From assembly GCF_900100605.1 (NCBI RefSeq), contig NZ_FNCN01000014.1, forward strand, positions 62,001-126,000: 64,000 bases of DNA, given 5' to 3'. The DNA is from Sinosporangium album (GTDB taxonomy: Bacteria; Actinomycetota; Actinomycetes; Streptosporangiales; Streptosporangiaceae). The first letter of the stretch is position 1, and every line of letters begins with the position of its first letter. Below are positions 18,405 to 27,791 of this stretch, one piece after another. Below the pieces are notes generated by a model that saw only the letters and a program-made list of their open reading frames with translations, did not search any database and was not told the origin of the DNA. The position numbers and the translations under genes are program-made.

Positions 18405-19272
18405 TGAAGGTGTTGCAGGCGTGCGGACCCTCCAGGTCGTAGCCCTTCTGCAGCCAATGGGCGATGTTCCTGCCCTTGCCGTGCGACGCCGAGTCCGAGT
18501 ACTTCGCGGTCTTCACGATGTACTTGAAGTCGAACGGGTCGCGCTTCAGGGAGTGCCACACGCTGCCGATGAAGGCGCCGGACAGGCATTCGGCCTGAAG
18601 CTCGATACGGCGCAGGTGGCCCAGCCAGACCTTTTCGGAGGCGGCAGGCAGTCTCGTGTAGCCGGGCAGGATGCCGGCCATGTTCTGCACGTGGTGGCCG
18701 TACTCGTGGGCGATCACGTGCATCAGGTCGAGCTCGTACGGCTCCGCCAGCAGAGCCTTGTCGAGCAGCACGACCATGGTGCGCTTGTCCCAGCAGTAGA
18801 CGGCCTGGGCGCCCCGCGGGAACTTGCCGCAGGCCGAGTTGCCGATCTTGGGGATGACCTGCAGCCTGGGCTTGGTGAAGGAGTATCCAGCCTTCTTGAG
18901 CTGAGCGCCCCACGATTCGTTGAGGCAGTCGAGAAGGAACTCCAGATAAACGCGCACACCTTCGATGTCGTCGGCCTGGACGGGCACTTCCTCACAGGTT
19001 TTCAGGCCGAGCGGGCCCGTCTTATAGACGGGGTTGTTCGTCAGCACCCGGGGATAGGCCGGGGCCTGCGCCTCTGCTCCGGCATGGGCCGTACCGGCGA
19101 ATCCGGCATGGGCCGTACCGGCGAATCCGGCATGGGCCGTACCGGCGAATCCGGCATGGGCCGTACCGGCGAATCCGGCATGAGCCGTACCGGCGAATCC
19201 GGCATGAGCCGTACCGGCGAACATCATGCTCGCCAGAACGCCGGCAGCAAGTGACTTGAGGGGGATTCGCAT
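18379..19272 (-). CDS. Secreted neutral zinc metallopeptidase-like protein, repeat-bearing leader
   Basis: 297 residues from ATG 19272 (GTG 19278 is an alternative). The signal peptide ends in AGTAHA and is followed by repeated GFAGTAHA octapeptides. The mature part has HVIAHEYGHHVQ (zinc-binding HExxH), the upstream FDxx-type strand VYCWDKRTMVVLLDK, and ELQAECLSGAFIGSVW with the third ligand Glu; this is the layout of the putative neutral zinc metallopeptidase family (YpfJ-type). Four or more Cys suggest extracytoplasmic disulfides. Substrate unknown. It is followed by the terminator in the right repeat and lies next to a paralogue at 19412-20284. Confidence 0.88.
   Translation of the reverse strand: MRIPLKSLAAGVLASMMFAGTAHAGFAGTAHAGFAGTAHAGFAGTAHAGFAGTAHAGFAGTAHAGAEAQAPAYPRVLTNNPVYKTGPLGLKTCEEVPVQADDIEGVRVYLEFLLDCLNESWGAQLKKAGYSFTKPRLQVIPKIGNSACGKFPRGAQAVYCWDKRTMVVLLDKALLAEPYELDLMHVIAHEYGHHVQNMAGILPGYTRLPAASEKVWLGHLRRIELQAECLSGAFIGSVWHSLKRDPFDFKYIVKTAKYSDSASHGKGRNIAHWLQKGYDLEGPHACNTFTAPKSRVS
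19081..19222 (-). repeat. 24-bp coding minisatellite at the signal-peptide cleavage site
   Basis: Five exact-length 24-base units and a sixth partial unit, each encoding GFAGTAHA. The four leftmost units on the plus strand have GGCATGGGCC and the last two GGCATGAGCC. Each unit recreates an AHA-G type signal-peptidase I site. The array is in frame, so copy-number change would leave the gene readable. Confidence 0.92.
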
Positions 19273-19411
19273 GGGCACAGAACCTTATTGGAGGAAAAGT
19301 TGGCGGTAAAGCGGAATTCCTATCCTTTGTATGGATGGTGGAGCATTGGGGGATGAGGTGGAAGCCGGATTCACGAACCGGAGTCACCCGGGCACGGGAG
19401 AGGGAAGGTTT

Positions 19412-20284
19412 TTACGCCACGCGGCTCGACGACGCGGACCACGTATTGCAGGCCGACGGTGACCCGGCGTTGAACCCTCGCTGCATCCAGTACGCCTGGC
19501 TCGTGCCCTTGCCGTGGTCGTTGGTAGGCCATCCCTTGTGGCCGTTCTTCTTGGTCCAGCGGATCATGCCGTCCCATTCCTCCTGCTCCACGGGCAGAGA
19601 GGTGGACGCGCTGCGCAGGAAGGCGGACGCCAGGCAGTCGGCCTGCAGTTCCGAACGGCGGGAAAGGAGCAGCTTCGCCGACCCGCTGCTGCGGGCCGCC
19701 TGCTGCCAGTAATACGGAAGAATTCCCGACACGTATTGCACATGGTGCGCGTATTCATGGGCGACGAGCTGGGCGAGCCCCAGATCGAAGGGGTCGCTCA
19801 GATTCCGCTTGGTGATGGCGATGTAAACCGTGCGGTTCGTTCCGCAGTAGACACCGGTCGCGCCTTTGTTCCACCTTCCGCACGGGGTCATGATGCGGGA
19901 GGTGACGAACCGCAGCCTGGGCTTGCTGAAGGGGATCTTGGCCTTCTTGAACTGCGCGGCCCACGACGCGTTCAGACAGGTGGTGACCTTGGTGGCATAC
20001 GCCCTGAACGAGGCGGTGCTGCCCGCGCGCGTCGGCGTGGGCGCGCAGGTCGAGGGGGCAAGCGCTCCAGACCGGTAGAGCGGGTTCGCGACGGCCGCGG
20101 TCCGGCCGCGCGGGGGGGCGGTGGCCTCGCTGGAAGCTCCCGTGAGGGTCTGCTGCGGCGCGGCGGCCGCGCTCGTCGCGGCGGCGGCCGGAGTGGCGGC
20201 CAGGGCCGTACCGGTTCCCAACAGGGCGCAGACCGAGGTCACTGCGAAGAGTGACGAGAGTTTCCTCTTGGGGAGAGAGTTCAT
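19412..20284 (-). CDS. Secreted neutral zinc metallopeptidase-like protein (paralogue)
   Basis: 290 residues from ATG 20284 (ATG 20299 also possible; neither has a strong ribosome site). A signal peptide ends near TALAA and is followed by an Ala/Thr-rich linker. The catalytic region reads [18 protein letters not shown] (HExxH) with [15 protein letters not shown] supplying the third ligand. It shares the C-terminal SACNTW-SSSRVA pattern and several Cys with the neighbour at 18379-19272, so the two are paralogues from a local duplication. Substrate unknown. It diverges from dxs. Confidence 0.88.
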   Translation of the reverse strand: MNSLPKRKLSSLFAVTSVCALLGTGTALAATPAAAATSAAAAPQQTLTGASSEATAPPRGRTAAVANPLYRSGALAPSTCAPTPTRAGSTASFRAYATKVTTCLNASWAAQFKKAKIPFSKPRLRFVTSRIMTPCGRWNKGATGVYCGTNRTVYIAITKRNLSDPFDLGLAQLVAHEYAHHVQYVSGILPYYWQQAARSSGSAKLLLSRRSELQADCLASAFLRSASTSLPVEQEEWDGMIRWTKKNGHKGWPTNDHGKGTSQAYWMQRGFNAGSPSACNTWSASSSRVA

Positions 20285-20470
20285 AGTGAGGTCAACCATA
20301 GGCCAAGCCTGGATATATCAGGGTTTGCAATGCGACAAGTACACGAGAGGTACGGCACCAGCCTGGATCAGCCCCCTCTTACAGTGACCAGCTCCGCATC
20401 CAGTCGGGAAACGGGGCGTTCTCGAACTAGACTCGGTCTGATGGCGAGCTGGAACAGAGGGGATGATTCC

Positions 20471-22393
20471 GTGAGCGAGCCGAGCGCAGGCGAGGGCCTG
20501 TTGGCTTCGATCAAGGGACCGCGCGACGTCAAACGACTCAGGGTCGAGGAGCTGCCGGCACTAGCCGCAGAGATCCGCGACCTGTGCGTGGCGGCAGTCG
20601 CGAAGTCCGGCGGACACCTAGGGCCCAACCTCGGGGTGGTGGAACTGACCATCGCCCTGCATCGGATCTTCGACTCACCACGCGACCGCATCCTGTGGGA
20701 CACCGGTCACCAGGCTTACGTGCACAAGATGCTCACCGGCCGAGCCTCCGACTTCGCCACGCTGCGGCAGGGAGGCGGGCTGTCCGGCTATCCGAGCCAG
20801 GCCGAGTCCGAGCACGACATCATCGAGAACTCCCACGCCTCGACCGCCCTCTCCTACGCCGACGGCCTGGCCAACGCCTACGCGCTGCGCGGCGAGAGGG
20901 ACCGCGCGGTCGTCGCCGTCATCGGCGACGGGGCGCTGACCGGAGGCATGGCCTGGGAGGCGCTCAACAACATCGCCGGCCGCAAAGACCAGGACCACCC
21001 CCTGGTGATCGTCGTCAACGACAACGGCCGCTCCTACTCGCCGACGATCGGCGGCCTCGCCTCGCACCTGTCCGCGCTGCGGACGAACCAGCGCTACGAG
21101 GACGTCCTCGGGTTCGTCAAGGACAACCTCACCAAGGTGCCCCTGGTCGGTCCTCCCGTCTACGACACTCTGCACGGCATCAAGAAGGGCGTGAAGGACA
21201 TCTTCGCCCCGCAGGCCATGTTCGAGGACCTTGGCCTGAAATACATCGGGCCCATCGACGGGCACGACACCGCGATCGTCGAAGCCGCCCTCGCCAAGGC
21301 CAAAGCCTTCCGGCGTCCCGTCATCGTCCACGTCATCACCACCAAGGGCCACGGCTACTCGCCCGCCGAGAACCACGACGAGGACTGCTTCCACTCGCCC
21401 GGCGTCTTCGACCCGGCGACCGGCCAAGAGGTGCCCAAGCCGTACAGCTGGACCAACGTGTTCGGCGACGAGATGGTGAAGCTCGGCAAGGAGCGCGACG
21501 ACATCGTCGCGATCACCGCCGCCATGCTCCACCCCGTGGGCCTCGCCGACTTCGCCGAGTCCTACCCCGACCGCATCTACGACGTGGGCATCGCCGAACA
21601 GCATGCGCTGACCAGCGCCGCCGGGCTCGCCCTCGGCGGGCTCCACCCCGTCGTCTCCCTCTACGCCACCTTCCTCAACCGGGCCTTCGACCAGCTCCTC
21701 ATGGACGTCGCCCTCCACAGGCTTCCCGTCACCGTCACTTTGGACCGGTCCGGCGTCACCGGCGACGACGGCCCCAGCCACAACGGCATGTGGGACCTGT
21801 CGATCCTCCAGGTGATCCCCGGCCTGCGCATCGCCGTACCGCGCGACGCCGACCGGCTGCGCGAACTCCTCCGCGAAGCCGTACGCGTCGACGACGCCCC
21901 CACCGTCGTCCGCTTCCCCAAGGGGCCCGCCGGTGCCGCCTTGGAGGCCGTCGGCAAACTCGGCGAGATGGACGTGCTGCGCTCGGGCGAGCCCGACGTC
22001 CTCATCGTCGCCGTCGGCCCGATGGCCGCCGTCTGCCTGGAGGCCGCCGCCCTTCTCGACGCCCAGGGCATCTCCGCCACCGTCGTCGACCCCCGCTGGG
22101 TCAAGCCCCTCGACGAGGCCCTCGTCCTCGCCGCCGCCGCCCACAAGCTCGTCGCCGTCGTCGAGGACAACGGCCGCGTCGGCGCCGTCGGCGACGCCGT
22201 CGCCCGCCTCCTGCGCGACGCCGACGTCGACATCCCAGTCCGCACCTACGGCATCCCGCAGCGCTTCCTCGACCACGCCAAGCGACCCAAGATCCTCAGC
22301 GAGATCGGCCTCACGCCCCAGGATCTCGCCCGCAACATCACCGAGGCCGTGGCCAAGCGCACCGCCATGCTGGAGAACCACCCGGCCCGCTGA
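20471..22393 (+). CDS. dxs: 1-deoxy-D-xylulose-5-phosphate synthase
   Basis: 640 residues from a GTG at 20471 with AGAGGGGA just upstream; an in-frame ATG at 20441 lacks such a site. The enzyme condenses pyruvate and glyceraldehyde 3-phosphate, the first step of the MEP isoprenoid pathway, using thiamine diphosphate. [15 protein letters not shown], the TPP motif [25 protein letters not shown], and the transketolase-like [15 protein letters not shown] and [16 protein letters not shown] motifs are all intact. Length is normal. It is followed by a perfect 40-bp palindrome and is probably monocistronic. Confidence 0.97.
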   Translation: MSEPSAGEGLLASIKGPRDVKRLRVEELPALAAEIRDLCVAAVAKSGGHLGPNLGVVELTIALHRIFDSPRDRILWDTGHQAYVHKMLTGRASDFATLRQGGGLSGYPSQAESEHDIIENSHASTALSYADGLANAYALRGERDRAVVAVIGDGALTGGMAWEALNNIAGRKDQDHPLVIVVNDNGRSYSPTIGGLASHLSALRTNQRYEDVLGFVKDNLTKVPLVGPPVYDTLHGIKKGVKDIFAPQAMFEDLGLKYIGPIDGHDTAIVEAALAKAKAFRRPVIVHVITTKGHGYSPAENHDEDCFHSPGVFDPATGQEVPKPYSWTNVFGDEMVKLGKERDDIVAITAAMLHPVGLADFAESYPDRIYDVGIAEQHALTSAAGLALGGLHPVVSLYATFLNRAFDQLLMDVALHRLPVTVTLDRSGVTGDDGPSHNGMWDLSILQVIPGLRIAVPRDADRLRELLREAVRVDDAPTVVRFPKGPAGAALEAVGKLGEMDVLRSGEPDVLIVAVGPMAAVCLEAAALLDAQGISATVVDPRWVKPLDEALVLAAAAHKLVAVVEDNGRVGAVGDAVARLLRDADVDIPVRTYGIPQRFLDHAKRPKILSEIGLTPQDLARNITEAVAKRTAMLENHPAR

Positions 22394-22425
22394 GCGCACA
22401 CCGCCGGCCGATTCCTTGAGTTCTT

Positions 22426-22465
22426 TGAGTACGGCAGGAGCCCGCGCGGGCTCCTGCCGTACTCA
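22426..22465. terminator. Perfect 40-bp palindrome after dxs
   Basis: Twenty bases pair exactly with the next twenty (centre between 22445 and 22446), followed by ATTTCG. It starts 32 bases after the dxs stop. Stem stability makes it a likely intrinsic terminator. Confidence 0.85.
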
Positions 22466-22601
22466 TTTCGCCGTCCTTAGGAGGCGGCCCGCCGCTGCGC
22501 CGACATGGCCGCGCTCCCACACGGGATGGCGGGCCGGTCATTAAAGATTGAGCGATTCCCCCGGAAATGATCGGGTAGGCACCTCCTTTGAGGGGGGTGT
22601 G

Positions 22602-24065
22602 ATGATGGGGATTTTCCGTACTAAATCAATTGAAGATTCGATCCGCGATACCGAAGAGCCCGATCACCGGCTGCGCCGCAACCTGAACGCACTCGACCTC
22701 ACCGTGTTCGGCGTCGGCGTGATCGTCGGAACCGGCATCTTCGTGCTCACCGGACGAGTCGCACGCGACCTGGCCGGGCCCGCCGTCGCCCTGTCCTTCG
22801 TCGTGGCCGCGGTCGTCTGCACCCTCGCCGCCCTCTGCTACGCAGAATTCGCCTCGACCATTCCGGTGGCGGGCTCGGCCTACACCTTCTCCTTCGCCAC
22901 CATCGGCGAATTCCCCGCGTGGATCATCGGCTGGGACCTCATGCTGGAAATGGCCCTCGGCGCGGCCGTCGTGGCCGTCGGCTGGTCAGGCTATTTCACA
23001 TCACTGCTGTCCACCGCCGGCGTCCACCTGCCGGACACCATCGCCGGCGACAACCCCATCGTCAACCTGCCCGCCGTCGCCATCGTCCTCATCCTCACCG
23101 TCGTCCTCGTCCTCGGCATCAAACTGTCCTCGCGGGTCAACCTCGTCGTCGTCACCATCAAAGTGGCCGTCGTCCTCCTGGTCATCTTCGCCGGACTCTT
23201 CTTCATCGAAGCCGCGAACTACACGCCCTTCATCCCGCCCGCCCGATCCACCCCCGAAGTCGAAGGACTCACCGCGCCACTCATCCAAGTCCTCTTCGGC
23301 ATCACCCCCGTCGCCTACGGAGTGCTCGGCATCTTCTCCGCCGCCGCCATCGTCTTCTTCGCCTACATCGGCTTCGACGTCGTCGCCACCGCGGCCGAGG
23401 AAACCCGCAACCCCCAACGCGACCTGCCCCGCGGCATCATCGGCTCCCTCGTCATCTGCACCATCCTCTACGTCGGCGTCTCCCTCGTCGTCGTCGGCAT
23501 GGAGCCCTACAGCCGGCTCAGCGAAGCCGCCCCCCTCGCCGACGCCTTCCGCGCAGTCGGCCAACCCTGGATCGCCGGCCTCATCAGCATCGGCGCCATC
23601 GCCGGGCTCACCACCGTCGTCATGATCCTCATGCTCGGCCAGAGCCGCATCCTCTTCGCCATGAGCCGCGACGGCCTCCTCCCCAAAGGGCTCGCCCAAG
23701 TCCACCCCACCTTCGGCACCCCCGCCCGCACCACCGTCATCATCGGCGCCGCCACCGCCGTCCTCGCCGGCCTCATCCCCCTGTCCGCCCTCGCCGAACT
23801 CGTCAACATCGGCACCCTGTTCGCCTTCGTGGTCGTCTCCATCGGCATCGTCGTCCTGCGCCGCACCCGCCCCGACCTGCCCCGCGCCTTCCGCACCCCC
23901 CTCGTCCCCGTCCTCCCCGCCCTATCCGTCCTCGCCTGCCTCTACCTCATGCTCAACCTCCCCGTCGAGACCTGGCTCCGCTTCGTCGTCTGGATGATCA
24001 TCGGCGTCGCCATCTTCTTCCTCTACGGCCACCGTCACAGCCGCGCCGCCCGCGACCGCCCCTAA
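22602..24065 (+). CDS. APC-superfamily amino-acid permease (cationic amino-acid transporter type)
   Basis: 487 residues from ATG 22602, with GAGGGGGG upstream; ATG 22605 is equally possible. The N-terminal RTKSIEDSIRDTEEPDHRLRR and then LDLTVFGVGVIVGTGIFVLTG are the typical start of CAT-type permeases. About 12-13 membrane helices follow, with FFAYIGFDVVATAAEETRNPQRDLP near 265 and SRILFAMSRDGLLPKG near 365. It should import amino acids by proton- or gradient-coupled transport; the exact substrate is not visible. Preceded by the dxs terminator. Confidence 0.94.
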   Translation: MMGIFRTKSIEDSIRDTEEPDHRLRRNLNALDLTVFGVGVIVGTGIFVLTGRVARDLAGPAVALSFVVAAVVCTLAALCYAEFASTIPVAGSAYTFSFATIGEFPAWIIGWDLMLEMALGAAVVAVGWSGYFTSLLSTAGVHLPDTIAGDNPIVNLPAVAIVLILTVVLVLGIKLSSRVNLVVVTIKVAVVLLVIFAGLFFIEAANYTPFIPPARSTPEVEGLTAPLIQVLFGITPVAYGVLGIFSAAAIVFFAYIGFDVVATAAEETRNPQRDLPRGIIGSLVICTILYVGVSLVVVGMEPYSRLSEAAPLADAFRAVGQPWIAGLISIGAIAGLTTVVMILMLGQSRILFAMSRDGLLPKGLAQVHPTFGTPARTTVIIGAATAVLAGLIPLSALAELVNIGTLFAFVVVSIGIVVLRRTRPDLPRAFRTPLVPVLPALSVLACLYLMLNLPVETWLRFVVWMIIGVAIFFLYGHRHSRAARDRP

Positions 24066-24389
24066 CCCGTACGGCTCCCGCCCCCCGGCCCCACCCGCCG
24101 CACTCGGTCCCGCCCCGGAGGGCCTTCCCCGACCGAACGGCCCGCCGCCGTACACCCCCAACCTCGCTCGCTTCCTGGCCCGAGGCTGTGACTACGGGCG
24201 AGATCTGTGCAGTCGCTCGGTTGGACTGGACGAGGTGGCATGTTTGAGGGAGGACGGCGGCATCGTGAGGTTATCGGTAGTGCGTGAGTTTCGCCGCGAC
24301 CTCTTCACCCTTGAGCAGGGGCGGTCAGAGGTCGTCTTCCTTCAGGGGTGCGTCGTACTCGCGGTCTCCGGCTTTGAGCATGCGGGCGG
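24066..24389. other. Intergenic, start of the accessory block
   Basis: 324 bases. 24066-24160 is C-rich without structure. Further right, a reverse reading at 24325-24381 gives an 18-codon ORF (MLKAGDREYDAPLKEDDL) with natural-looking composition, and a forward reading near 24276-24398 gives VREFRRDLFTLEQGRSEVV, faintly like the N-terminus of small antitoxins. Both are too short or degenerate to call; they look like gene debris. Confidence 0.35.
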
Positions 24390-24917
24390 TCAGTCGTGAA
24401 GGGCGCCCAGCAGATTCTCAGGGGGGAGAGGTGCGTTGATCGTCTCCGTGTCCGAGCGCTGGATGAGCTCGTCGTAGAGGCTCCGCCCATTCTCTCGCGG
24501 AACGAAGATCGCCGCACGCCGATCTGCAGGGGTGGACCCTGGAAGCTCCCCGACGATGCTAAGGAGATGGCTCAGTCGTCGGATATTTGCACTGTTCATC
24601 GTGCCGCCGACGGCCCAGTGGTGGATGGCCCTGCGGCTGACCCAGAAGAGTCTGGCCAGTTGTTCCCAGGTCAACCCGGAAATCTCGTGCAGCCGCTGAA
24701 CGAGATCAGCGGTTCCAATGGCGACCGCCGCGGCCTCGTGGACCATGTCGGGGCTTATCGCGATGTCTGATCCCCGCGTGGGTTCCCACGCCTGCTCCAC
24801 AACAATCGGCTCTGATTGAACTGTGGTCGGAACAGATGTGAAGAGACCCGTTAGTCTCCCAAGCAGACCGACTCTATGCGACGGTCCGGTCAGATGAGTG
24901 AAGGTCGCTATCGTCAT
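24390..24917 (-). CDS. Helix-turn-helix protein paired with TIGR04255 protein
   Basis: 175 residues. The middle holds an HTH-like segment near 80-110 (LTWEQLARLFWVSRRAIHHWAVGGTMNSANIRRL), of the XRE/Cro type, followed by a helical tail with RSLYDELIQRSD. The N-terminal 55 residues show no domain. The gene starts inside the stop of the TIGR04255 gene (ATGA overlap at 24914-24917), so the two proteins are made together. Likely a DNA-binding regulator or antitoxin-like partner (inference). GC3 is visibly lower than in core genes. Confidence 0.75.
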   Translation of the reverse strand: MTIATFTHLTGPSHRVGLLGRLTGLFTSVPTTVQSEPIVVEQAWEPTRGSDIAISPDMVHEAAAVAIGTADLVQRLHEISGLTWEQLARLFWVSRRAIHHWAVGGTMNSANIRRLSHLLSIVGELPGSTPADRRAAIFVPRENGRSLYDELIQRSDTETINAPLPPENLLGALHD

Positions 24918-25723
24918 GAATCGTCCCTGAAGCGTTCGATAAACTCGTCCTTAACGGCCCATCTGAACATTCGATACGCTTGTGCGGCAAGATCTCTTAA
25001 TTCATCGCTAAGTTCGTCGACATCGAATTCTCGTTGCCTCTGGGAGAAGCTGTCCAGATCGAGGATCCATGACACATCTGCTATCGGTGGCAAGCTCGGG
25101 TCGACAAAGGTGTCCTTTGGGAGGACTCCCCATTTGGCCTGAATTCCGCGGGCATCGTTCTGGAAAACGGTCTCGGTGAGGCTGACTCGGAGAGTGCTTG
25201 ATCCCTCCAACGGCACAGCCAGGCCGCCGAGTACCTCTGGTTGAACCAGTTTAGGAAGTTCGGCGAGCCAATACTGGCCTGCCAGTCGGTTTATGTAACG
25301 TATTCCAAGCCGTTCGACGCGCGGTGGGTTCATGATCTCAGCAAACGCGCCGATCACGTTTCCGAAGCGTTCCGCAAACTCGGTGCGCGACCTGTAGGCC
25401 GTCGTCTCCAGGGAGACAGTGGAAGCGGTGACTGTGACCGTCCATCTCTCGTCAATGCTCCGAAGCAGCCAAACCCGCTGGTCTGTCGGTTCCGTAGCCA
25501 CTCCTGAAGGGGTGAATTGGAAGACCGTCTGTCGAAGCTCTTCGAAGAAGGGAAAATCGGCCGTGACTCTCTGCGCAAACGGGCTGATCGCGTCGGAGCC
25601 TTGCAGCTTGGTGAGGCTGGGGAATCTGACTTGGGCGAGAACGCGATCCAGCGGAGCTCGGCGGAGATCGATTTCCTCGACGGGCTCTGTGCCGAACGGA
25701 CTCGCTGGGCGTAGAAGAGTCAC
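24914..25723 (-). CDS. TIGR04255-family protein
   Basis: 269 residues. The start (DLRRAPLDRVLAQVRFPSL), the central PPRVERLGIRYINRLAG near residue 133 and the tail DLAAQAYRMFRWAVKDEFIERF match the sporadically distributed TIGR04255 family, whose function is not established to my knowledge. No signal peptide or membrane helix; no catalytic motif is obvious. The base composition is closer to neutral than in its neighbours, a sign of transfer. It is first in a two-gene operon with the HTH protein. Confidence 0.78.
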   Translation of the reverse strand: MTLLRPASPFGTEPVEEIDLRRAPLDRVLAQVRFPSLTKLQGSDAISPFAQRVTADFPFFEELRQTVFQFTPSGVATEPTDQRVWLLRSIDERWTVTVTASTVSLETTAYRSRTEFAERFGNVIGAFAEIMNPPRVERLGIRYINRLAGQYWLAELPKLVQPEVLGGLAVPLEGSSTLRVSLTETVFQNDARGIQAKWGVLPKDTFVDPSLPPIADVSWILDLDSFSQRQREFDVDELSDELRDLAAQAYRMFRWAVKDEFIERFRDDS

Positions 25724-26030
25724 GCTTCACAGCCTACTTCACATGCAACTGCCTGCCACGGGTAGGACTGTTTGTCCGTATTGGTCGCGAGGCGGGGGAA
25801 CGCCCTCCAATCCGCGCACATTTCGATGGAGCTCCGGCACGCTTGGGCCGACTCATCGTCGGGCCTTCCGATGGAGCTCGCGGTCGCGACCGGATGCCAG
25901 GAAAGCACGTCGTGATCGCTAAGCGTCCTGTGGTCGTTTGCCGGTCGTTTCACCACTGACTCCCATGCGCCTCTCGCATGTTCACCACACTGTGTGCTCC
26001 CCTGATCACATGACGAGGAGGACGGGCCCG
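25724..26030. other. Intergenic region before the XRE regulator gene
   Basis: 307 bases between divergent genes. No ORF is convincing. It must hold both promoters; the stretch near 25910-26010 is A/T-richer. GAGGAGGA at 26015-26022 is the ribosome site for the rightward gene. Confidence 0.4.
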
Positions 26031-27374
26031 ATGAGCCCTGTTCCACGCACATACCTGGCCGGACGGCGCCGCTTCAAAGGGCTCACCCAGGAGTCGGCCG
26101 CCGAGGCCGTCGGCGTCACCGCCACCACCTGGGCCCGCTGGGAGCGGGGGCAGCAGGGCATCCGGGCCTACTACTGGCCCAGGATCGCCGAGATCCTCGG
26201 CATCCAGGAGAGCGACCTGGCCCGCCTCCTCGGCCTGACCGCCGAGGCCGCCCCCATGCGCCCGACCGGCATCGCCGCCGTCGTCGAGGAGGCGACGCGA
26301 CTGTGGAGGAGCGAGATGGAGACCAACCGCCGGGCCCTGCTGGCCGCCCTGCCGTTCATACCCTCGGCCCTGGGCGAATGGCTGCTGTCCCACACCCACG
26401 ACACACCCCCCGCCACCACCGCCCACCAAGGCCCCGGCCCCAAGGTCGGCCTCAGCGACGCCACCCGGATGCGCGAAGCGTGTGAGGCTTTCAAGAAACT
26501 GGACTCCCAGTTCGGCGCGGGCCTGGTCAGGCCGGCGGTGGTGGAGTACCTCCACAGCACCGTCACCCCGCTGCTCAAGGGCACCTACAGTGCCGACGTC
26601 GGCAGGGAGCTGCTCAGCGCCGCTGCGGAGACGGCCAGGCTGGCAGGATGGACCGCGTTCGACCTAGAGCAGCACGGGTCGGCACAGCAGCACTACGGCC
26701 AGGCCCTCAGCCTGGCCAAGGCCAGCGGCGACGCCCTGACCTCGGTCTGGGTGCTCAGGACCATGTCCCTGCAAGCTTTCCACCTGGGCGAACGGCGCTG
26801 GGCGGGGCGCCTGACCAACGCGGCCCTGGACACCGCCCGCCGGGCAGAGGCGTCCCCGCGCGTCATGGCGATGGTCCTTGTCCAGCACGCGCGAGCACTC
26901 GCCCTGGCCGACGAGCCGGACGGCGACGCCCCGGCCCGCCACGACCGGCAGGTAGAGCGGCTCCTCAACGAGGCCGGACAAGCCCTCGCCAAAGGCCCCC
27001 ACGATCGAGACCCCGCTTGGGCCGCGTTCTACGACTCGGCCCAGCACGCTTTCGGGGAAGGGCGCGTCTGGTCGTCGCTCGGCCACCACCGGCGGGCGCT
27101 GGCCAGCGCCGACAGCGCCGTCTCCTCCTTGGACGGCCTCTTTGTCCGAGCCGTCCAGTTGGGGCGCGTGGACGCCGCCAACGCCCACCTGGCTATGGGC
27201 GACCTGGACCAGGCCGTCGCCACCGCCCGCGCCACCGTGCCCGCCGCCAAGACCCTTGCCTCCTCCCGCACCGCCCAACTCATCCGCCGCTTCGCCAACC
27301 GGCTTGAGCCGTACGGCACCAGCCCCCACGTACGCGAATTCCGCGACCACCTCAAAGCCGCGCTCCCTGTATAA
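26031..27374 (+). CDS. XRE-family regulator with TPR-like C-terminal domain
   Basis: 447 residues from ATG 26031 (GAGGAGGA 8 bases upstream; an ATG at 26010 would precede that site). HTH at about 10-60: RRRFKGLTQESAAEAVGVTATTWARWERGQQ. The remainder is a series of Ala-rich helix pairs (for example AAETARLAGWTAFDLEQHGSAQQHYGQAL) like the tetratricopeptide repeats of actinomycete XRE regulators that resemble Rap/PlcR-type sensors. It probably binds a peptide or protein signal; the target genes are not identifiable. Single gene. Confidence 0.85.
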   Translation: MSPVPRTYLAGRRRFKGLTQESAAEAVGVTATTWARWERGQQGIRAYYWPRIAEILGIQESDLARLLGLTAEAAPMRPTGIAAVVEEATRLWRSEMETNRRALLAALPFIPSALGEWLLSHTHDTPPATTAHQGPGPKVGLSDATRMREACEAFKKLDSQFGAGLVRPAVVEYLHSTVTPLLKGTYSADVGRELLSAAAETARLAGWTAFDLEQHGSAQQHYGQALSLAKASGDALTSVWVLRTMSLQAFHLGERRWAGRLTNAALDTARRAEASPRVMAMVLVQHARALALADEPDGDAPARHDRQVERLLNEAGQALAKGPHDRDPAWAAFYDSAQHAFGEGRVWSSLGHHRRALASADSAVSSLDGLFVRAVQLGRVDAANAHLAMGDLDQAVATARATVPAAKTLASSRTAQLIRRFANRLEPYGTSPHVREFRDHLKAALPV

Positions 27375-27488
27375 CTGCGTCCCCCGGACCGCCGGCCCCG
27401 GCTCTCGCGGAGCCGGGGCGGGTCGTGAATGCACTGGGGGCACGGCTCGGCACTCGGGATAGCCGATGCTGAGCCCGGCATGCCGTGT

Positions 27489-27695
27489 TTACTGCTTGCC
27501 TTTGCGGGTGAGCAGGCGAGCCGCCGCATCGCCGAGCGGATACGTGTACGGGCGGCCGTCGGATATCTCCAGTCCTCTGAGGATCCTGCGGATCTGGGCT
27601 GGTCCGATCGGCCCTTTGGCGAGGTAGCCTGCGAGCTCGGCGACGGTCGTGATGCCCGTCAGCCACGCCGGTCTGTAGCCGGCGATCCCGAACAT
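27489..27695 (-). CDS. Small hypothetical protein
   Basis: 68 residues with an ATG start. The sequence (for example TTVAELAGYLAKGPIGPAQIRRIL, split by Gly/Pro turns) is reasonably protein-like and ends in a basic tail, but no family is recognised and there is no strong ribosome site. A gene remnant is possible, as the surroundings to 28.5 kb look eroded. Confidence 0.35.
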   Translation of the reverse strand: MFGIAGYRPAWLTGITTVAELAGYLAKGPIGPAQIRRILRGLEISDGRPYTYPLGDAAARLLTRKGKQ

Positions 27696-27711
27696 CTGGT
27701 GATGATGTCAG

Positions 27712-27741
27712 GTGCCAGTGCCAGTGCCAGTGCCAGTGCCG
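27712..27741. repeat. Hexanucleotide repeat (GTGCCA)n
   Basis: Four perfect GTGCCA units plus a GTGCCG. It lies just upstream of the small ORF at 27489-27695 and downstream of the Imm53 gene, outside any supported coding sequence. Such arrays are prone to slippage. Confidence 0.85.
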
Positions 27742-27791
27742 GCGGCGCAAGCTTTGATAGCCGAGCCGCAGCGCCAACGTAGGAGGGAACC

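Noticed and set aside
27712-27741. CRISPR array candidate
   Set aside because: Only six-base units with no spacers, and no cas genes in the window; a simple microsatellite.
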